From: a virus | IMG/VR virus record: IMGVR_UViG_3300034073_003008 | Location: 1 to 35,040 of that record | Length of the DNA: 35,040 bases | Strand: one strand, 5' to 3' | Shown: one piece after another, positions 1 through 5,504 of the stretch | Layout: each line of letters starts with the position of its first letter | How positions within the stretch are numbered: the stretch's first letter is position 1 | Notes under the pieces: model-generated | Seen by the model: the letters and a program-made list of their open reading frames with translations, nothing else | Told to the model about the DNA's origin: nothing | Database searches by the model: none | Translations under genes and position numbers: made by a program

Positions 1-4
1 GTGT

Positions 5-67
5 ATGATCACATGTATGGTACGGCAAGTAAGGCGCCGCGCGTATAGTAGTGATCATGTTTTTTTC
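5..67 (+). terminator. Hairpin plus T-run, terminator-like
   Basis: ATGATCAC at 5-12 is perfectly complementary to GTGATCAT at 51-58, and GTTTTTTT follows at once. The 38-nt loop contains a second possible stem, CGGC 23-26 with GCCG 36-39. This could be the 3' end and terminator of an RNA or operon that begins left of the window. The long loop makes a simple intrinsic terminator less certain. Confidence 0.4.
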
Positions 68-516
68 GTGTAGAATCCACGTAGATCCCACGTTTTTTTC
101 GCATATATTTGTGTTATGTAGATGTGGAATATTTTTTTGTTAGTATGGAATGTGGTTAGACGGATGTGTAATTAGACGTTCGTGTAATTATATAAATGTG
201 TAATGGTATGTGGAATGAATGGAGATGACGGTGGTGTGGTAAAGGGTTGTGTTCCAATTTTTCTCCCCACCCCTCCTACCATTTTTATAAATACTTTGTA
301 TATACTTTAAAATTAGTAGAATAGCCCACACAAAGGTGGTGGGTTCACATGTAAGGAGACGCTTTCTTAGTAGAACAGTCCAATTTTGTGTCATTTTTTT
401 GTTGTGAAACGATTAGACAACCGTCTAAATGGCGATTAAATGGTTCAACGACCGTCTAAATGGTGGTGGTGATGATTAAATAAACGTCTAATCATGTTTT
501 TTTTATACAATTTTTT
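68..516. other. Non-coding region with repeated TTAGAC/GTCTAA motifs
   Basis: I see no convincing gene here. The stretch has several T-runs and six copies of a hexamer in two orientations: TTAGAC at 156, 172 and 413, and GTCTAA at 423, 454 and 486. The copies at 413-428 form an inverted repeat, TTAGAC-aacc-GTCTAA. ACCGTCTAAATGG occurs twice, near 421 and 452. Repeated short motifs in a gene-free stretch suggest protein-binding sites or a control or replication region, but nothing identifies it as an origin. Confidence 0.45.
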
Positions 517-542
517 GTGCTGGGAAAACAAAAATGTCTTAA

Positions 543-559
543 TTACATTTACAGAGTAA
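543..559 (+). promoter_or_regulatory. TTAC-repeat element, copy 0
   Basis: The sequence is TTACAT-TTACAG-AGTAA. It is the first of seven related elements, each upstream of a small gene. It ends 17 nt before the ATG at 577, and an A-rich leader (AAACAAAACAAACAT) follows. Function as promoter, operator or leader element is inferred from recurrence alone. Confidence 0.5.
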
Positions 560-576
560 AAAAACAAAACAAACAT

Positions 577-738
577 ATGGAATTATTTCAAATTTTAGGT
601 GCAGCAGCACTATTGACAGTAGCAGGTTATTACGTGTATAAAGTATACGCAAACATGTATTACGAAACAGCAGTAGACAAGTTCGGTCGTCGTCACAAAC
701 GTGATATCCGTAACGGTCGATTCGTTAAGGTAAAATAA
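577..738 (+). CDS. Small single-pass membrane protein
   Basis: This 53-residue protein begins MELFQILGAAALLTVAGYY. One hydrophobic segment covers about residues 3-25, and a strongly basic tail (FGRRHKRD) probably faces the cytoplasm. I chose the ATG at 577 over the in-frame ATG at 517 because a TTAC-repeat element and a typical A-rich leader lie just before 577, whereas the longer form would translate through them. No family is recognised. It is the first of a row of small, separately led genes, typical of early phage genes that modify the host. A role at the membrane is inference. Confidence 0.65.
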   Translation: MELFQILGAAALLTVAGYYVYKVYANMYYETAVDKFGRRHKRDIRNGRFVKVK

Positions 739-746
739 GAGTACCC

Positions 747-838
747 GGTTAGGTGGCGGAATGGTAGACGCTAATTAACAGATAGAGGGAATAAAGGAAT
801 GGTTATCTCTCATACAGGTTCGAATCCTGTCCTAACCA
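747..838 (+). tRNA. Class II tRNA-like gene, leucine-type, anticodon unresolved
   Basis: Acceptor strands GGTTAGG (747-753) and CCTAACC (831-837) pair perfectly, with A838 as discriminator and CA after it. The T arm ACAGG-TTCGAAT-CCTGT (814-830) is perfect. The D arm (GTGGCGGAATGGTAGACGC) closely matches bacterial tRNA-Leu. The 42 nt between D stem and T stem fit a class II tRNA, but I cannot draw a standard 5-bp anticodon stem with a 7-nt loop. TAA at 776-778 is a possible Leu anticodon. An alternative stem, 776-779 with 802-805, leaves a 22-nt loop. It is either a divergent phage tRNA or a decayed one. Confidence 0.65.
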
Positions 839-877
839 CAATATTGTTTATTAGTTAATTATTACAGATGCATAAGA

Positions 878-900
878 GGGAGCCCGTGGCTCCCATCTTT
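878..900 (+). terminator. Intrinsic terminator after the tRNA
   Basis: GGGAGCC (878-884) pairs with GGCTCCC (888-894) around a 3-nt loop, and ATCTTT follows. The 7-bp GC-rich stem just downstream of the tRNA-like gene fits transcription termination or a 3' processing boundary. The T-run is short. Confidence 0.6.
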
Positions 901-974
901 GTTCTATTTTAATTATATATATTTCTTTATTATATTTAATATATAAATAATTAAATAATATAAATAATATAAAA

Positions 975-1235
975 ATGGAAAAAATGGAAAATGTATTAAT
1001 TGAATGGTTTGGATGTGGAAATGATAATGAGTATGAAGTTGGTAAGAGAATTGAAGAATTATGGTTAGATATTGAGTATAGTGATAGAGAAAATTATGAT
1101 GATGAATTTGTAGATGGTTGGATTGATTTAAAAAATAGATTAAGAAATGGAAATATAGTAAATGATGAGTGGGATGTAGAGATGAATTTTGAATTGAGAG
1201 GAGAAGATATATTAATGTGGTTTATAGAAAAATAA
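975..1235 (+). CDS. Small acidic protein of unknown function
   Basis: This 86-residue, strongly acidic protein is rich in Glu, Asp and Trp, with WFGCGNDNEYEVGKRIEELW near the start and a C-terminal LMWFIEK. No family is recognised. The start is either the ATG at 975 or the one at 984 (MENV...). Both follow a very A/T-rich leader. Unlike its neighbours it has no clear TTAC-repeat element upstream and sits between two hairpins, 878-894 and 1242-1269, so it may be its own transcription unit. Acidic small phage proteins often act as inhibitors or DNA mimics, but nothing here proves that. Confidence 0.65.
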   Translation: MEKMENVLIEWFGCGNDNEYEVGKRIEELWLDIEYSDRENYDDEFVDGWIDLKNRLRNGNIVNDEWDVEMNFELRGEDILMWFIEK

Positions 1236-1241
1236 ATAAAA

Positions 1242-1271
1242 AGAGGGAGGTATGGAAATGCCTCTCTCTTA
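1242..1271 (+). terminator. Hairpin after small acidic gene
   Basis: AGAGGGAGG (1242-1250) pairs with CCTCTCTCT (1261-1269) over nine positions with one G-T wobble and a 10-nt loop. TT and an A/T-rich stretch follow. It lies 7 nt after the stop of the 975-1235 gene and just before the next TTAC-repeat element, consistent with a transcription unit boundary. Confidence 0.5.
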
Positions 1272-1272
1272 A

Positions 1273-1289
1273 TTACCATTACCATGTAA
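1273..1289 (+). promoter_or_regulatory. TTAC-repeat element, copy 1
   Basis: TTACCA-TTACCA-TGTAA, followed by TAAATAATTAAC and the ATG at 1305. The core TTACCATGTAA is a TTAC-N3-GTAA palindrome preceded by a third TTAC half-site 6 bp upstream. Confidence 0.6.
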
Positions 1290-1304
1290 TAAATAATTAA
1301 CAAT

Positions 1305-1463
1305 ATGAGTAACGATTTAAAATTCGAATTAAAATTAAAACAATTAGAGGATGCGATTGAGCGCCTAGAAAAGTTCCAAGCCAAAGGCTGGACATTAATG
1401 GTTGAGTCAACCAAGAAACAAATCGCCAAATTAGAGGCAGAAATTGACGCGTTGGAAGGATAG
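1305..1463 (+). CDS. Small coiled-coil protein
   Basis: This 52-residue protein begins MSNDLKFELKLKQLEDAIER and ends KLEAEIDALEG. It has a clear heptad pattern of Leu and Ile (LKLKQLEDAIERL, QIAKLEAEIDAL), so it is almost entirely coiled coil and probably forms a dimer or oligomer. The start is supported by the TTAC-repeat element 15 nt upstream and the A-rich spacer. No family is recognised. A small coiled coil among early genes could be an adaptor or anti-host factor (inference). Confidence 0.7.
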   Translation: MSNDLKFELKLKQLEDAIERLEKFQAKGWTLMVESTKKQIAKLEAEIDALEG

Positions 1464-1473
1464 AAATTCAAGG

Positions 1474-1490
1474 TTACATTTACGATGTAA
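1474..1490 (+). promoter_or_regulatory. TTAC-repeat element, copy 2
   Basis: TTACAT-TTACGA-TGTAA followed by TAAATAATAAATAAAC and the ATG at 1507. In this copy the outer half-sites TTACAT and ATGTAA also form a perfect inverted repeat with a 5-nt spacer. Confidence 0.6.
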
Positions 1491-1506
1491 TAAATAATAA
1501 ATAAAC

Positions 1507-1695
1507 ATGAAAGTATACGTAGTAAATAAGGAACATTGTAGTGGTGAGAGTAATAGTACCGATCTAGAGAAAATATTCACTACATTAGAAAAAGCAAATA
1601 ACTATATAGCTGAAATGGAAGTTAAATATAAAGATAGTTTTGGATTCCAGTATAAATGGTATTATTGGGATGTTGAAGAGGTTGAAGTTGAATAA
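1507..1695 (+). CDS. Small hypothetical protein
   Basis: This 62-residue protein begins MKVYVVNKEHCSGE and ends WDVEEVEVE. A beta strand (KVYVV), a helix-like segment (LEKIFTTLEKANNYIAEME) and a Trp/Tyr-rich strand (YKWYYWDVEEVEV) suggest a compact alpha/beta fold. The layout, with a strand followed by a helix carrying FxTLEKA, resembles small phage and bacterial proteins that start 'kvyvv...s...g...vF.t.ekA', but I cannot name a family. The start is preceded by a TTAC-repeat element and an A-rich leader. Confidence 0.7.
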   Translation: MKVYVVNKEHCSGESNSTDLEKIFTTLEKANNYIAEMEVKYKDSFGFQYKWYYWDVEEVEVE

Positions 1696-1703
1696 TTTCC
1701 AGA

Positions 1704-1720
1704 TTATCATTACCATGTAA
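1704..1720 (+). promoter_or_regulatory. TTAC-repeat element, copy 3
   Basis: TTATCA-TTACCA-TGTAA preceded by TTTCCAGA and followed by TAAATAATTAAC, then AAACAAACAAACATG at the start of the 1747 gene. The upstream TTTCCAGATTA is shared with copies 5 and 6. Confidence 0.6.
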
Positions 1721-1746
1721 TAAATAATTAACTAAAACAAACAAAC

Positions 1747-1962
1747 ATGTCAGCAACAATTCACAACCCAGGAATCAAGAACATCAACCCATCAGTAGTA
1801 CCGGTTAAACACTTCAACGGAGACACTTATATTCGCTTTGATTACTGTACAGCGCGTCATGAAGAATTCATTACAATCAACAATGTAGTGTATTACAAAA
1901 TGAAGACAGTTAAGAAACACACGAAACGCAGAGTTAAAAAAGCGCCTATTATGATTAGATAG
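1747..1962 (+). CDS. Small basic protein
   Basis: This 71-residue protein has a very basic C-terminal tail (KMKTVKKHTKRRVKKAPIMIR) that could bind nucleic acid. The middle (GDTYIRFDYCTARHEEFITINNVVYYKMK) looks beta-rich. No family is recognised. The gene has an A-rich leader and the TTAC-repeat copy 3. A perfect 8-bp hairpin overlaps its last codons (1942-1966), so the 3' end of the coding sequence doubles as a structural element. Confidence 0.7.
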   Translation: MSATIHNPGIKNINPSVVPVKHFNGDTYIRFDYCTARHEEFITINNVVYYKMKTVKKHTKRRVKKAPIMIR

Positions 1963-1966
1963 GCGC
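1942..1966 (+). terminator. Hairpin overlapping a gene end
   Basis: GCGCCTAT (1942-1949) is perfectly complementary to ATAGGCGC (1959-1966) with a 9-nt loop. The stem includes the TAG stop of the preceding gene. There is no T-run after it, so it may protect an mRNA 3' end or act with another signal rather than terminate alone. Confidence 0.4.
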
Positions 1967-1977
1967 GTGTGTCCTGA

Positions 1978-1994
1978 TTAACTTTACCCTGTAC
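1978..1994 (+). promoter_or_regulatory. TTAC-repeat element, copy 4
   Basis: TTAACT-TTACCC-TGTAC preceded by TCCTGA and followed by an A-rich leader to the ATG at 2011. It is slightly divergent: the first half-site and the last base differ from the consensus. Confidence 0.5.
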
Positions 1995-2010
1995 ATAAAA
2001 ACAAACGAAC

Positions 2011-2256
2011 ATGAAAACTCAAATCATCAAAAAAGCGGCAGTTAAGAAACCAGAATTCACAGTTGGACAACATATTACATTCATGTATGAAGCACCAGTA
2101 CAGAATATAGGATGGGGATATGAGAAAAGTACAGGCGTAATCCAAAAAGTAAACCGAGTTACAGTTCACGTATTAGATAATGAGGGTAACTTATGGAAAG
2201 TAAATAATGATGACGTGATATACCAACATGAAGTAAATGTTGAAAACATGTTATAG
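2011..2256 (+). CDS. Small beta-rich protein, SH3-like by appearance
   Basis: This 81-residue protein begins with a basic stretch (MKTQIIKKAAVKKPE) followed by FTVGQHITFMYEAP, GVIQKVNRVTVHVLDNEG and LWKVNNDDVI. The pattern 'vGd.v.f......G.I..i....v.V...dG....v...di' is that of small SH3-like or KOW-like barrels. This is a shape argument only. It could bind RNA or protein. TTAC-repeat copy 4 lies upstream and the next copy lies about 15 nt past its stop. Confidence 0.65.
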   Translation: MKTQIIKKAAVKKPEFTVGQHITFMYEAPVQNIGWGYEKSTGVIQKVNRVTVHVLDNEGNLWKVNNDDVIYQHEVNVENML

Positions 2257-2270
2257 TGTCAATTTCCAGA

Positions 2271-2287
2271 TTATATTTACCCTGTAA
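2271..2287 (+). promoter_or_regulatory. TTAC-repeat element, copy 5
   Basis: TTATAT-TTACCC-TGTAA preceded by ATTTCCAGA and followed by TAAATAATTAACTAAC and the ATG at 2318. It has the longest match with copies 1 and 3 on the downstream side. Confidence 0.6.
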
Positions 2288-2317
2288 TAAATAATTAACT
2301 AACAAAATAATAAAAAC

Positions 2318-2521
2318 ATGACACAAGCTCAAATCCAAGAAATCGCACGTAAGCAAGCTCAAACTAAGAAAAACGGAGCAGCAATCCTAGCTATACTAGG
2401 TACAATGTTAGTGATGATCGCATGCTACGGAATGGTATTCACTAATGATATGGATTACGTAGTGGTCCTAGTGTTTGGATTCCTAATAGCAATGTTCGGG
2501 TTCGTAAGTTCAAAAGAGTAG
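2318..2521 (+). CDS. Small two-helix membrane protein
   Basis: This 67-residue protein has a polar, Gln/Lys-rich N-terminus (MTQAQIQEIARKQAQTKK). Two hydrophobic segments follow, about residues 19-41 (AAILAILGTMLVMIACYGMV) and 46-64 (YVVVLVFGFLIAMFGFV). They are joined by a short acidic turn (TNDMD), making a hairpin membrane protein. Holin-like topology is possible, but its place among early small genes argues instead for a membrane or superinfection function. No family is recognised. Confidence 0.65.
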   Translation: MTQAQIQEIARKQAQTKKNGAAILAILGTMLVMIACYGMVFTNDMDYVVVLVFGFLIAMFGFVSSKE

Positions 2522-2540
2522 GGTCCGACAGATTTCCAGA

Positions 2541-2557
2541 TTACATTTACATCATAA
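2541..2557 (+). promoter_or_regulatory. TTAC-repeat element, copy 6
   Basis: TTACAT-TTACAT-CATAA, preceded by ATTTCCAGA exactly as in copy 5. The third half-site has decayed (CATAA instead of TGTAA), and the leader to the ATG at 2595 is longer. Confidence 0.5.
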
Positions 2558-2594
2558 TAAAACGTAATAACAAATAAACAAACAAACATTCATT

Positions 2595-2960
2595 ATGAAA
2601 AATCAAGAAAACAAATCAGCACAATTAGGTCGTCCAGTAAATATGAATTCAGCTCGTCAAATCCGTTTAGCTGAGATCCAAGCAAAGCGTGAAGCAGGTT
2701 TAATTAAGCGTGGTCGTCCATCAGTTCCAGGTTCTGCTAATGCATTAAAGAAAGAAATGCAATTAGCTAAGAAATTATCAGGTGTAGATATTAAGCGTGG
2801 TCGTCCAGTTAATCCAGAAAGCGCTCGTGCAAAGCGAATCGCTGATTTAGAAGCACGTCGTGCAAGTGGAACATTGAAATTAGGACGTCCTAAAATGGTA
2901 GTGGTTGAAGTGCCGGTTAAAGCGAAAGCAAAGGTTAAGACAAAGGTAGTGGCTGAATAA
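2595..2960 (+). CDS. AT-hook repeat DNA-binding protein
   Basis: This 121-residue, highly basic protein carries four GRP cores at residues 12-14, 40-42, 69-71 and 97-99, at a regular spacing of 28-29 residues. Between them lie helix-forming Ala/Lys/Arg/Glu stretches (SARQIRLAEIQAKREAG, SARAKRIADLEARRASG). RGRP is the core of the AT-hook, which binds the minor groove of AT-rich DNA. The tail is Lys/Val/Ala-rich (PVKAKAKVKTK). In an AT-rich phage it could coat or compact DNA or alter host transcription (inference). The start follows AAACAAACAAACATTCATT and TTAC-repeat copy 6. Confidence 0.8.
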   Translation: MKNQENKSAQLGRPVNMNSARQIRLAEIQAKREAGLIKRGRPSVPGSANALKKEMQLAKKLSGVDIKRGRPVNPESARAKRIADLEARRASGTLKLGRPKMVVVEVPVKAKAKVKTKVVAE

Positions 2961-3009
2961 GCCATTACCAATTCAATCCACCTAAGTTCAACCATTTAAC
3001 CCACTACAC

Positions 3010-3162
3010 ATGACTAAATTAACTAACCCAAAACACCGTTCATATCGTCCAATTCAATTCAGTAATATACACCGTATTGCAAAATACCAAATTGAGTCAC
3101 ATGTTCACGCCTATCATATGGATGATGCTGGGAATGTGACGTATTACACAAAGGTTAGGTAG
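3010..3162 (+). CDS. Small basic His/Tyr-rich protein
   Basis: This 50-codon ORF encodes a basic protein beginning MTKLTNPKHRSYRPIQF and ending DAGNVTYYTKVR. It is 47 nt after the AT-hook gene with no clear TTAC-repeat element, so it may be cotranscribed with that gene. The start has an A/C-rich leader (ACCCACTACACATG) like its neighbours. The last part (YHMDDAGNVTYYTKVR) looks like a beta hairpin. Family and function are unknown. Codon use and leader support a real gene, but it is short. Confidence 0.55.
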   Translation: MTKLTNPKHRSYRPIQFSNIHRIAKYQIESHVHAYHMDDAGNVTYYTKVR

Positions 3163-3592
3163 TTTACGTGTATAACAAAAAAGTGCGCGTATCACAAAAA
3201 GGATGCGCGTGTTAAAAAAATTTTAAAAGATACGGTCGATAGCGGGTCGATCGCGGTTCGTGTGCGGGTTGCTCCCACGTTAACCGCGGTCCCTATGCGG
3301 GGTGGGTGGGGCCGTGTCTTAACCATGCGCACTCTCAACACGTATACACTTTTACACCCAACCCCTCGTATATACAAATATAACCAATAAGTCAAATAAC
3401 GTTTCAACAGTCTAAATATAATAGAGAAATTTTAGGGATCAAATTCCAAAATAACCCTTTTGGGATAAAACCGCAAGATCCGAAATTTTAACCTCTACAA
3501 AATTTTTTGGAAATACAAGCGTATATACGATCTTTGGAACCTCAAACTGTCCTTACCACATTCCCAGGTTATGAAAAATAAATAAACATATA
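3163..3592. other. Gene-free stretch with a GC-rich folded core
   Basis: No coding ORF is convincing here. The left part repeats TGCGCGT (near 3183 and 3204). The centre, about 3230-3330, is far more GC-rich than the rest of the window and can fold (listed separately). The right part, about 3400-3590, returns to A/T-rich sequence and leads into the A-rich leader of the 3593 gene, which includes CCCAGGTTATGAAAAATAAA. Confidence 0.5.
3231..3345 (+). ncRNA. Candidate structured non-coding RNA
   Basis: GATCGCGGTT (3249-3258) pairs with AACCGCGGTC (3282-3291) over 10 bp with one wobble. The enclosed 23 nt contain GGG and CCC runs that can pair. A nearby pair, CGTGT with ACACG, encloses the segment from about 3312 to 3343. 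A tandem 12-mer, GGTCGATAGCGG then GGTCGATCGCGG (one mismatch, 3234-3256), precedes it. The GC content stands out sharply in an AT-rich genome, which is typical of folded RNA or of a protein-binding control region. The strand is assumed from the neighbouring genes. Confidence 0.4.
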
Positions 3593-4063
3593 ATGGAAAA
3601 TTTAACAGGTAAGGACACATCCGAATTTTATGAGATGAACGCTCAACAAGTGCGAGATAACGTTCGTTCAGCTCGAGCATACGACTTTGTTGATGACGGA
3701 CAAAATGCATGGAAAGTGCGCTATTTTAAAAAGAAATTTGGTCATAAAACCTCCCCACATTCAACAGGCCATATTTACGTTCTACAAAACACTTCGGTGC
3801 CTGGAATATTCAAAATTGGGTTTACTGAGCGTTCGGTTGCTGATCGTGTGAATGAAATAAACTCTGCTACGGGTGTGATTACACCGTGGCAAATTCGTGA
3901 TTTTTGGTTTACCCAAAATCCATACGCGGCAGAACAAGAAATTCATGACCGTTTGAATGAATATAGAGTGGAGAATAATCGCGAGGGATTTGCGGTAAAT
4001 TTTATGGTTGCGCGTGACGTGATTTTTGAAGTTTTGGGCATACCTAACGAGGATCTCACGTAG
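3593..4063 (+). CDS. T5orf172 / MUG113-type GIY-YIG-like protein
   Basis: This 156-residue protein has a central domain at about residues 58-135 with the marks of the T5orf172/MUG113 branch of the GIY-YIG superfamily. These are GHIYVLQN (59-66), VPGIFKIGFTE (69-79), RVNEINSATG (85-94), the E-x3-H helix AAEQEIHDRL (112-121) and NREGF (129-133). Such domains are probable nucleases or nucleic-acid binders. Known examples are often fused to Bro-N or KilA-N, but here the N-terminal 57 residues are unrelated and rich in charged and aromatic residues. The gene stands alone after a gene-free region. Catalysis is not proven, since this branch often lacks the full nuclease residues. Confidence 0.75.
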   Translation: MENLTGKDTSEFYEMNAQQVRDNVRSARAYDFVDDGQNAWKVRYFKKKFGHKTSPHSTGHIYVLQNTSVPGIFKIGFTERSVADRVNEINSATGVITPWQIRDFWFTQNPYAAEQEIHDRLNEYRVENNREGFAVNFMVARDVIFEVLGIPNEDLT

Positions 4064-4107
4064 ATCCCAAATATATATATTTATTATAAAACAAAATAAA
4101 ATTTTAT

Positions 4108-4383
4108 ATGGCAACATATCTATTTAAAGATGCTAATAAAGCAGCTTTTGTAAACGGAGTAAATACTTTATTTAAAGATAATGGTTTGGATCGTGAAATT
4201 TCTTCAACCGATTTACTCGATGCTTTACCCGGTAAAGCCGAATTTACATTTTTTATTACTGACGATCCACAAGAGGATGATATTTTAAAAGATGCGGAAA
4301 AAAATAAATATTTTTCATTTCCATTCCGCGCTATTGATTTAAAGGAAATGATTAAAGAGTCTAAAAAGAAAAGAAAAAAATAG
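4108..4383 (+). CDS. Hypothetical protein with Lys-rich tail
   Basis: This 91-residue protein begins MATYLFKDANKAAFVNGV and ends in a basic run (KESKKKRKK). It has an alpha/beta appearance with an acidic centre (TDDPQEDDILKDAEKN). An A/T-rich box (TATTTATTATAAAAC, about 4078-4092) sits some 20 nt before the start and resembles the boxes at other cluster starts, so this may begin a transcription unit. No family is recognised. Confidence 0.65.
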   Translation: MATYLFKDANKAAFVNGVNTLFKDNGLDREISSTDLLDALPGKAEFTFFITDDPQEDDILKDAEKNKYFSFPFRAIDLKEMIKESKKKRKK

Positions 4384-4417
4384 TTTGGCAATGGAAATTT
4401 CTCACGTATATTTAAAT

Positions 4418-4484
4418 GTTTGGTGTTTTGAACCAAACGTTTAGAACGAATGAGAAAAAGAACGTTCAAACGTTTGCAAACGTT
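4418..4484. promoter_or_regulatory. Hairpin and 16-bp perfect palindrome between genes
   Basis: GTTTGGT (4418-4424) pairs with ACCAAAC (4432-4438) around a 7-nt loop. AACGTTTGCAAACGTT (4469-4484) is a perfect palindrome, and CAAACGTTT-like half-sites recur around it, with ACCAAAC again right after. The gap of 138 nt between the genes at 4108 and 4522 is large for this window. A dimeric repressor operator or an RNA hairpin is plausible. Confidence 0.45.
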
Positions 4485-4521
4485 ACCAAACATCACATAA
4501 ACGCGTATATACGTATTAAAA

Positions 4522-4713
4522 ATGAGGTATAAAGACCAAGCTTTGGATAGAATTAACCAATTGACGAACATTGCTCGTACATTGGATTTTCAAGTTTCAA
4601 GATTAGAATCACAAGATTCGATTTTACAAACAATTCAAGATTTAAAAGAAAAGATTGAAGAAGTTCAATCATTAATTTCAATCGAACATGATGAGTTTTC
4701 ATCATACGTTTAA
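4522..4713 (+). CDS. Small coiled-coil protein
   Basis: This 63-residue protein has clear heptads (ALDRINQLTNIARTL, ILQTIQDLKEKIEEVQSLI), so it is predicted to be one long coiled coil with a short polar tail. It is 19 nt upstream of the HD hydrolase gene and probably cotranscribed with it. The upstream gap holds the palindromes at 4418-4484. Family unknown. Confidence 0.65.
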   Translation: MRYKDQALDRINQLTNIARTLDFQVSRLESQDSILQTIQDLKEKIEEVQSLISIEHDEFSSYV

Positions 4714-4732
4714 ACTTTAAAATAAATAGGTT

Positions 4733-5503
4733 ATGTTGAATGAACAACAATTATTAGATAATTGGAATACTTTTTTGGATTTTATTAAATCTGAAATTAA
4801 GGGCGAACGTGGTACTAAATTATTACAATTCTATGAAAAGTACGAAGAACGTTTTATTCTATTACCTGCATCGCACAAACCACAATATCATAATTGTTTT
4901 CCTGGAGGATATGTTGAACATGTTAACCGTGTTGTAAATGCATCTTTAGATATTTTTGAGGTTTGGACAAAATACGGCGTCAAACCAGTGTTCACACGTG
5001 AGGAAGTTGTTTTCTCCGCGCTTAATCATGATTTGGGAAAGTTTGGAACATTGGAATATGAAGCTGTATTACCGAATCCGTCTGAATGGCATGTGAAAAA
5101 TCGAGGTGAAATTTATACTTTCAACACTCAGATGGATTATATGACAGTTCCAGACCGAGGTTTATGGTTATTATCACAAATCGGTGTTGAAGTTTCTAAA
5201 AATGAGTATTTAGCAATCAAATTACATGATGGTTTATATGATGATTCTAATAAATCATATTTAATGTCATGGTCTCCAGAAACTAAATTACGTACATCAT
5301 TACCGTTTATTATCCATCAGGCTGATTTATTAGCTGCTCGTATTGAATTTGAACGTGAATGGTTAGATAAATTAAACGGAACACCAGTTACTGCACCTAA
5401 ACCCGCAACAACACAAACTTACAATAAGAAACCACAAATTAATGTAGACGCATTACCTCAATCGGGTTTAAAAGATATTGTAAGTAATTTCTTTAACGAT
5501 TAA
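4733..5503 (+). CDS. HD-domain phosphohydrolase
   Basis: This 256-residue protein carries an HD metal-binding set: H63 (GGYVEHV), H99-D100 (ALNHDLGK), H165-D166 (IKLHDG) and D198 (IIHQADLLAARIE). HD proteins hydrolyse phosphomonoesters or phosphodiesters, often of nucleotides or cyclic nucleotides. Likely jobs in a phage are nucleotide pool control or removal of a host signalling nucleotide, but the substrate cannot be read from sequence. The last 40 residues (after about 215) are Pro/Thr-rich and look like a flexible tail. The next gene starts 1 nt after the stop. Confidence 0.8.
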   Translation: MLNEQQLLDNWNTFLDFIKSEIKGERGTKLLQFYEKYEERFILLPASHKPQYHNCFPGGYVEHVNRVVNASLDIFEVWTKYGVKPVFTREEVVFSALNHDLGKFGTLEYEAVLPNPSEWHVKNRGEIYTFNTQMDYMTVPDRGLWLLSQIGVEVSKNEYLAIKLHDGLYDDSNKSYLMSWSPETKLRTSLPFIIHQADLLAARIEFEREWLDKLNGTPVTAPKPATTQTYNKKPQINVDALPQSGLKDIVSNFFND

Positions 5504-5504
5504 T

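Noticed and set aside
1094-1471. Minus-strand ORF of 125 codons and a similar one at 4104-4571
   Set aside because: Both lie opposite better + strand genes, have no A-rich leader and give low-quality, Ser/Phe/Ile-rich proteins typical of antisense reading.
78-4069. 13-bp repeat CACGTAGATCCCA at 78 and 4057 as a possible attachment site
   Set aside because: A repeat of this length is expected by chance in 35 kb, the second copy overlaps a stop codon, and no integrase gene is visible.
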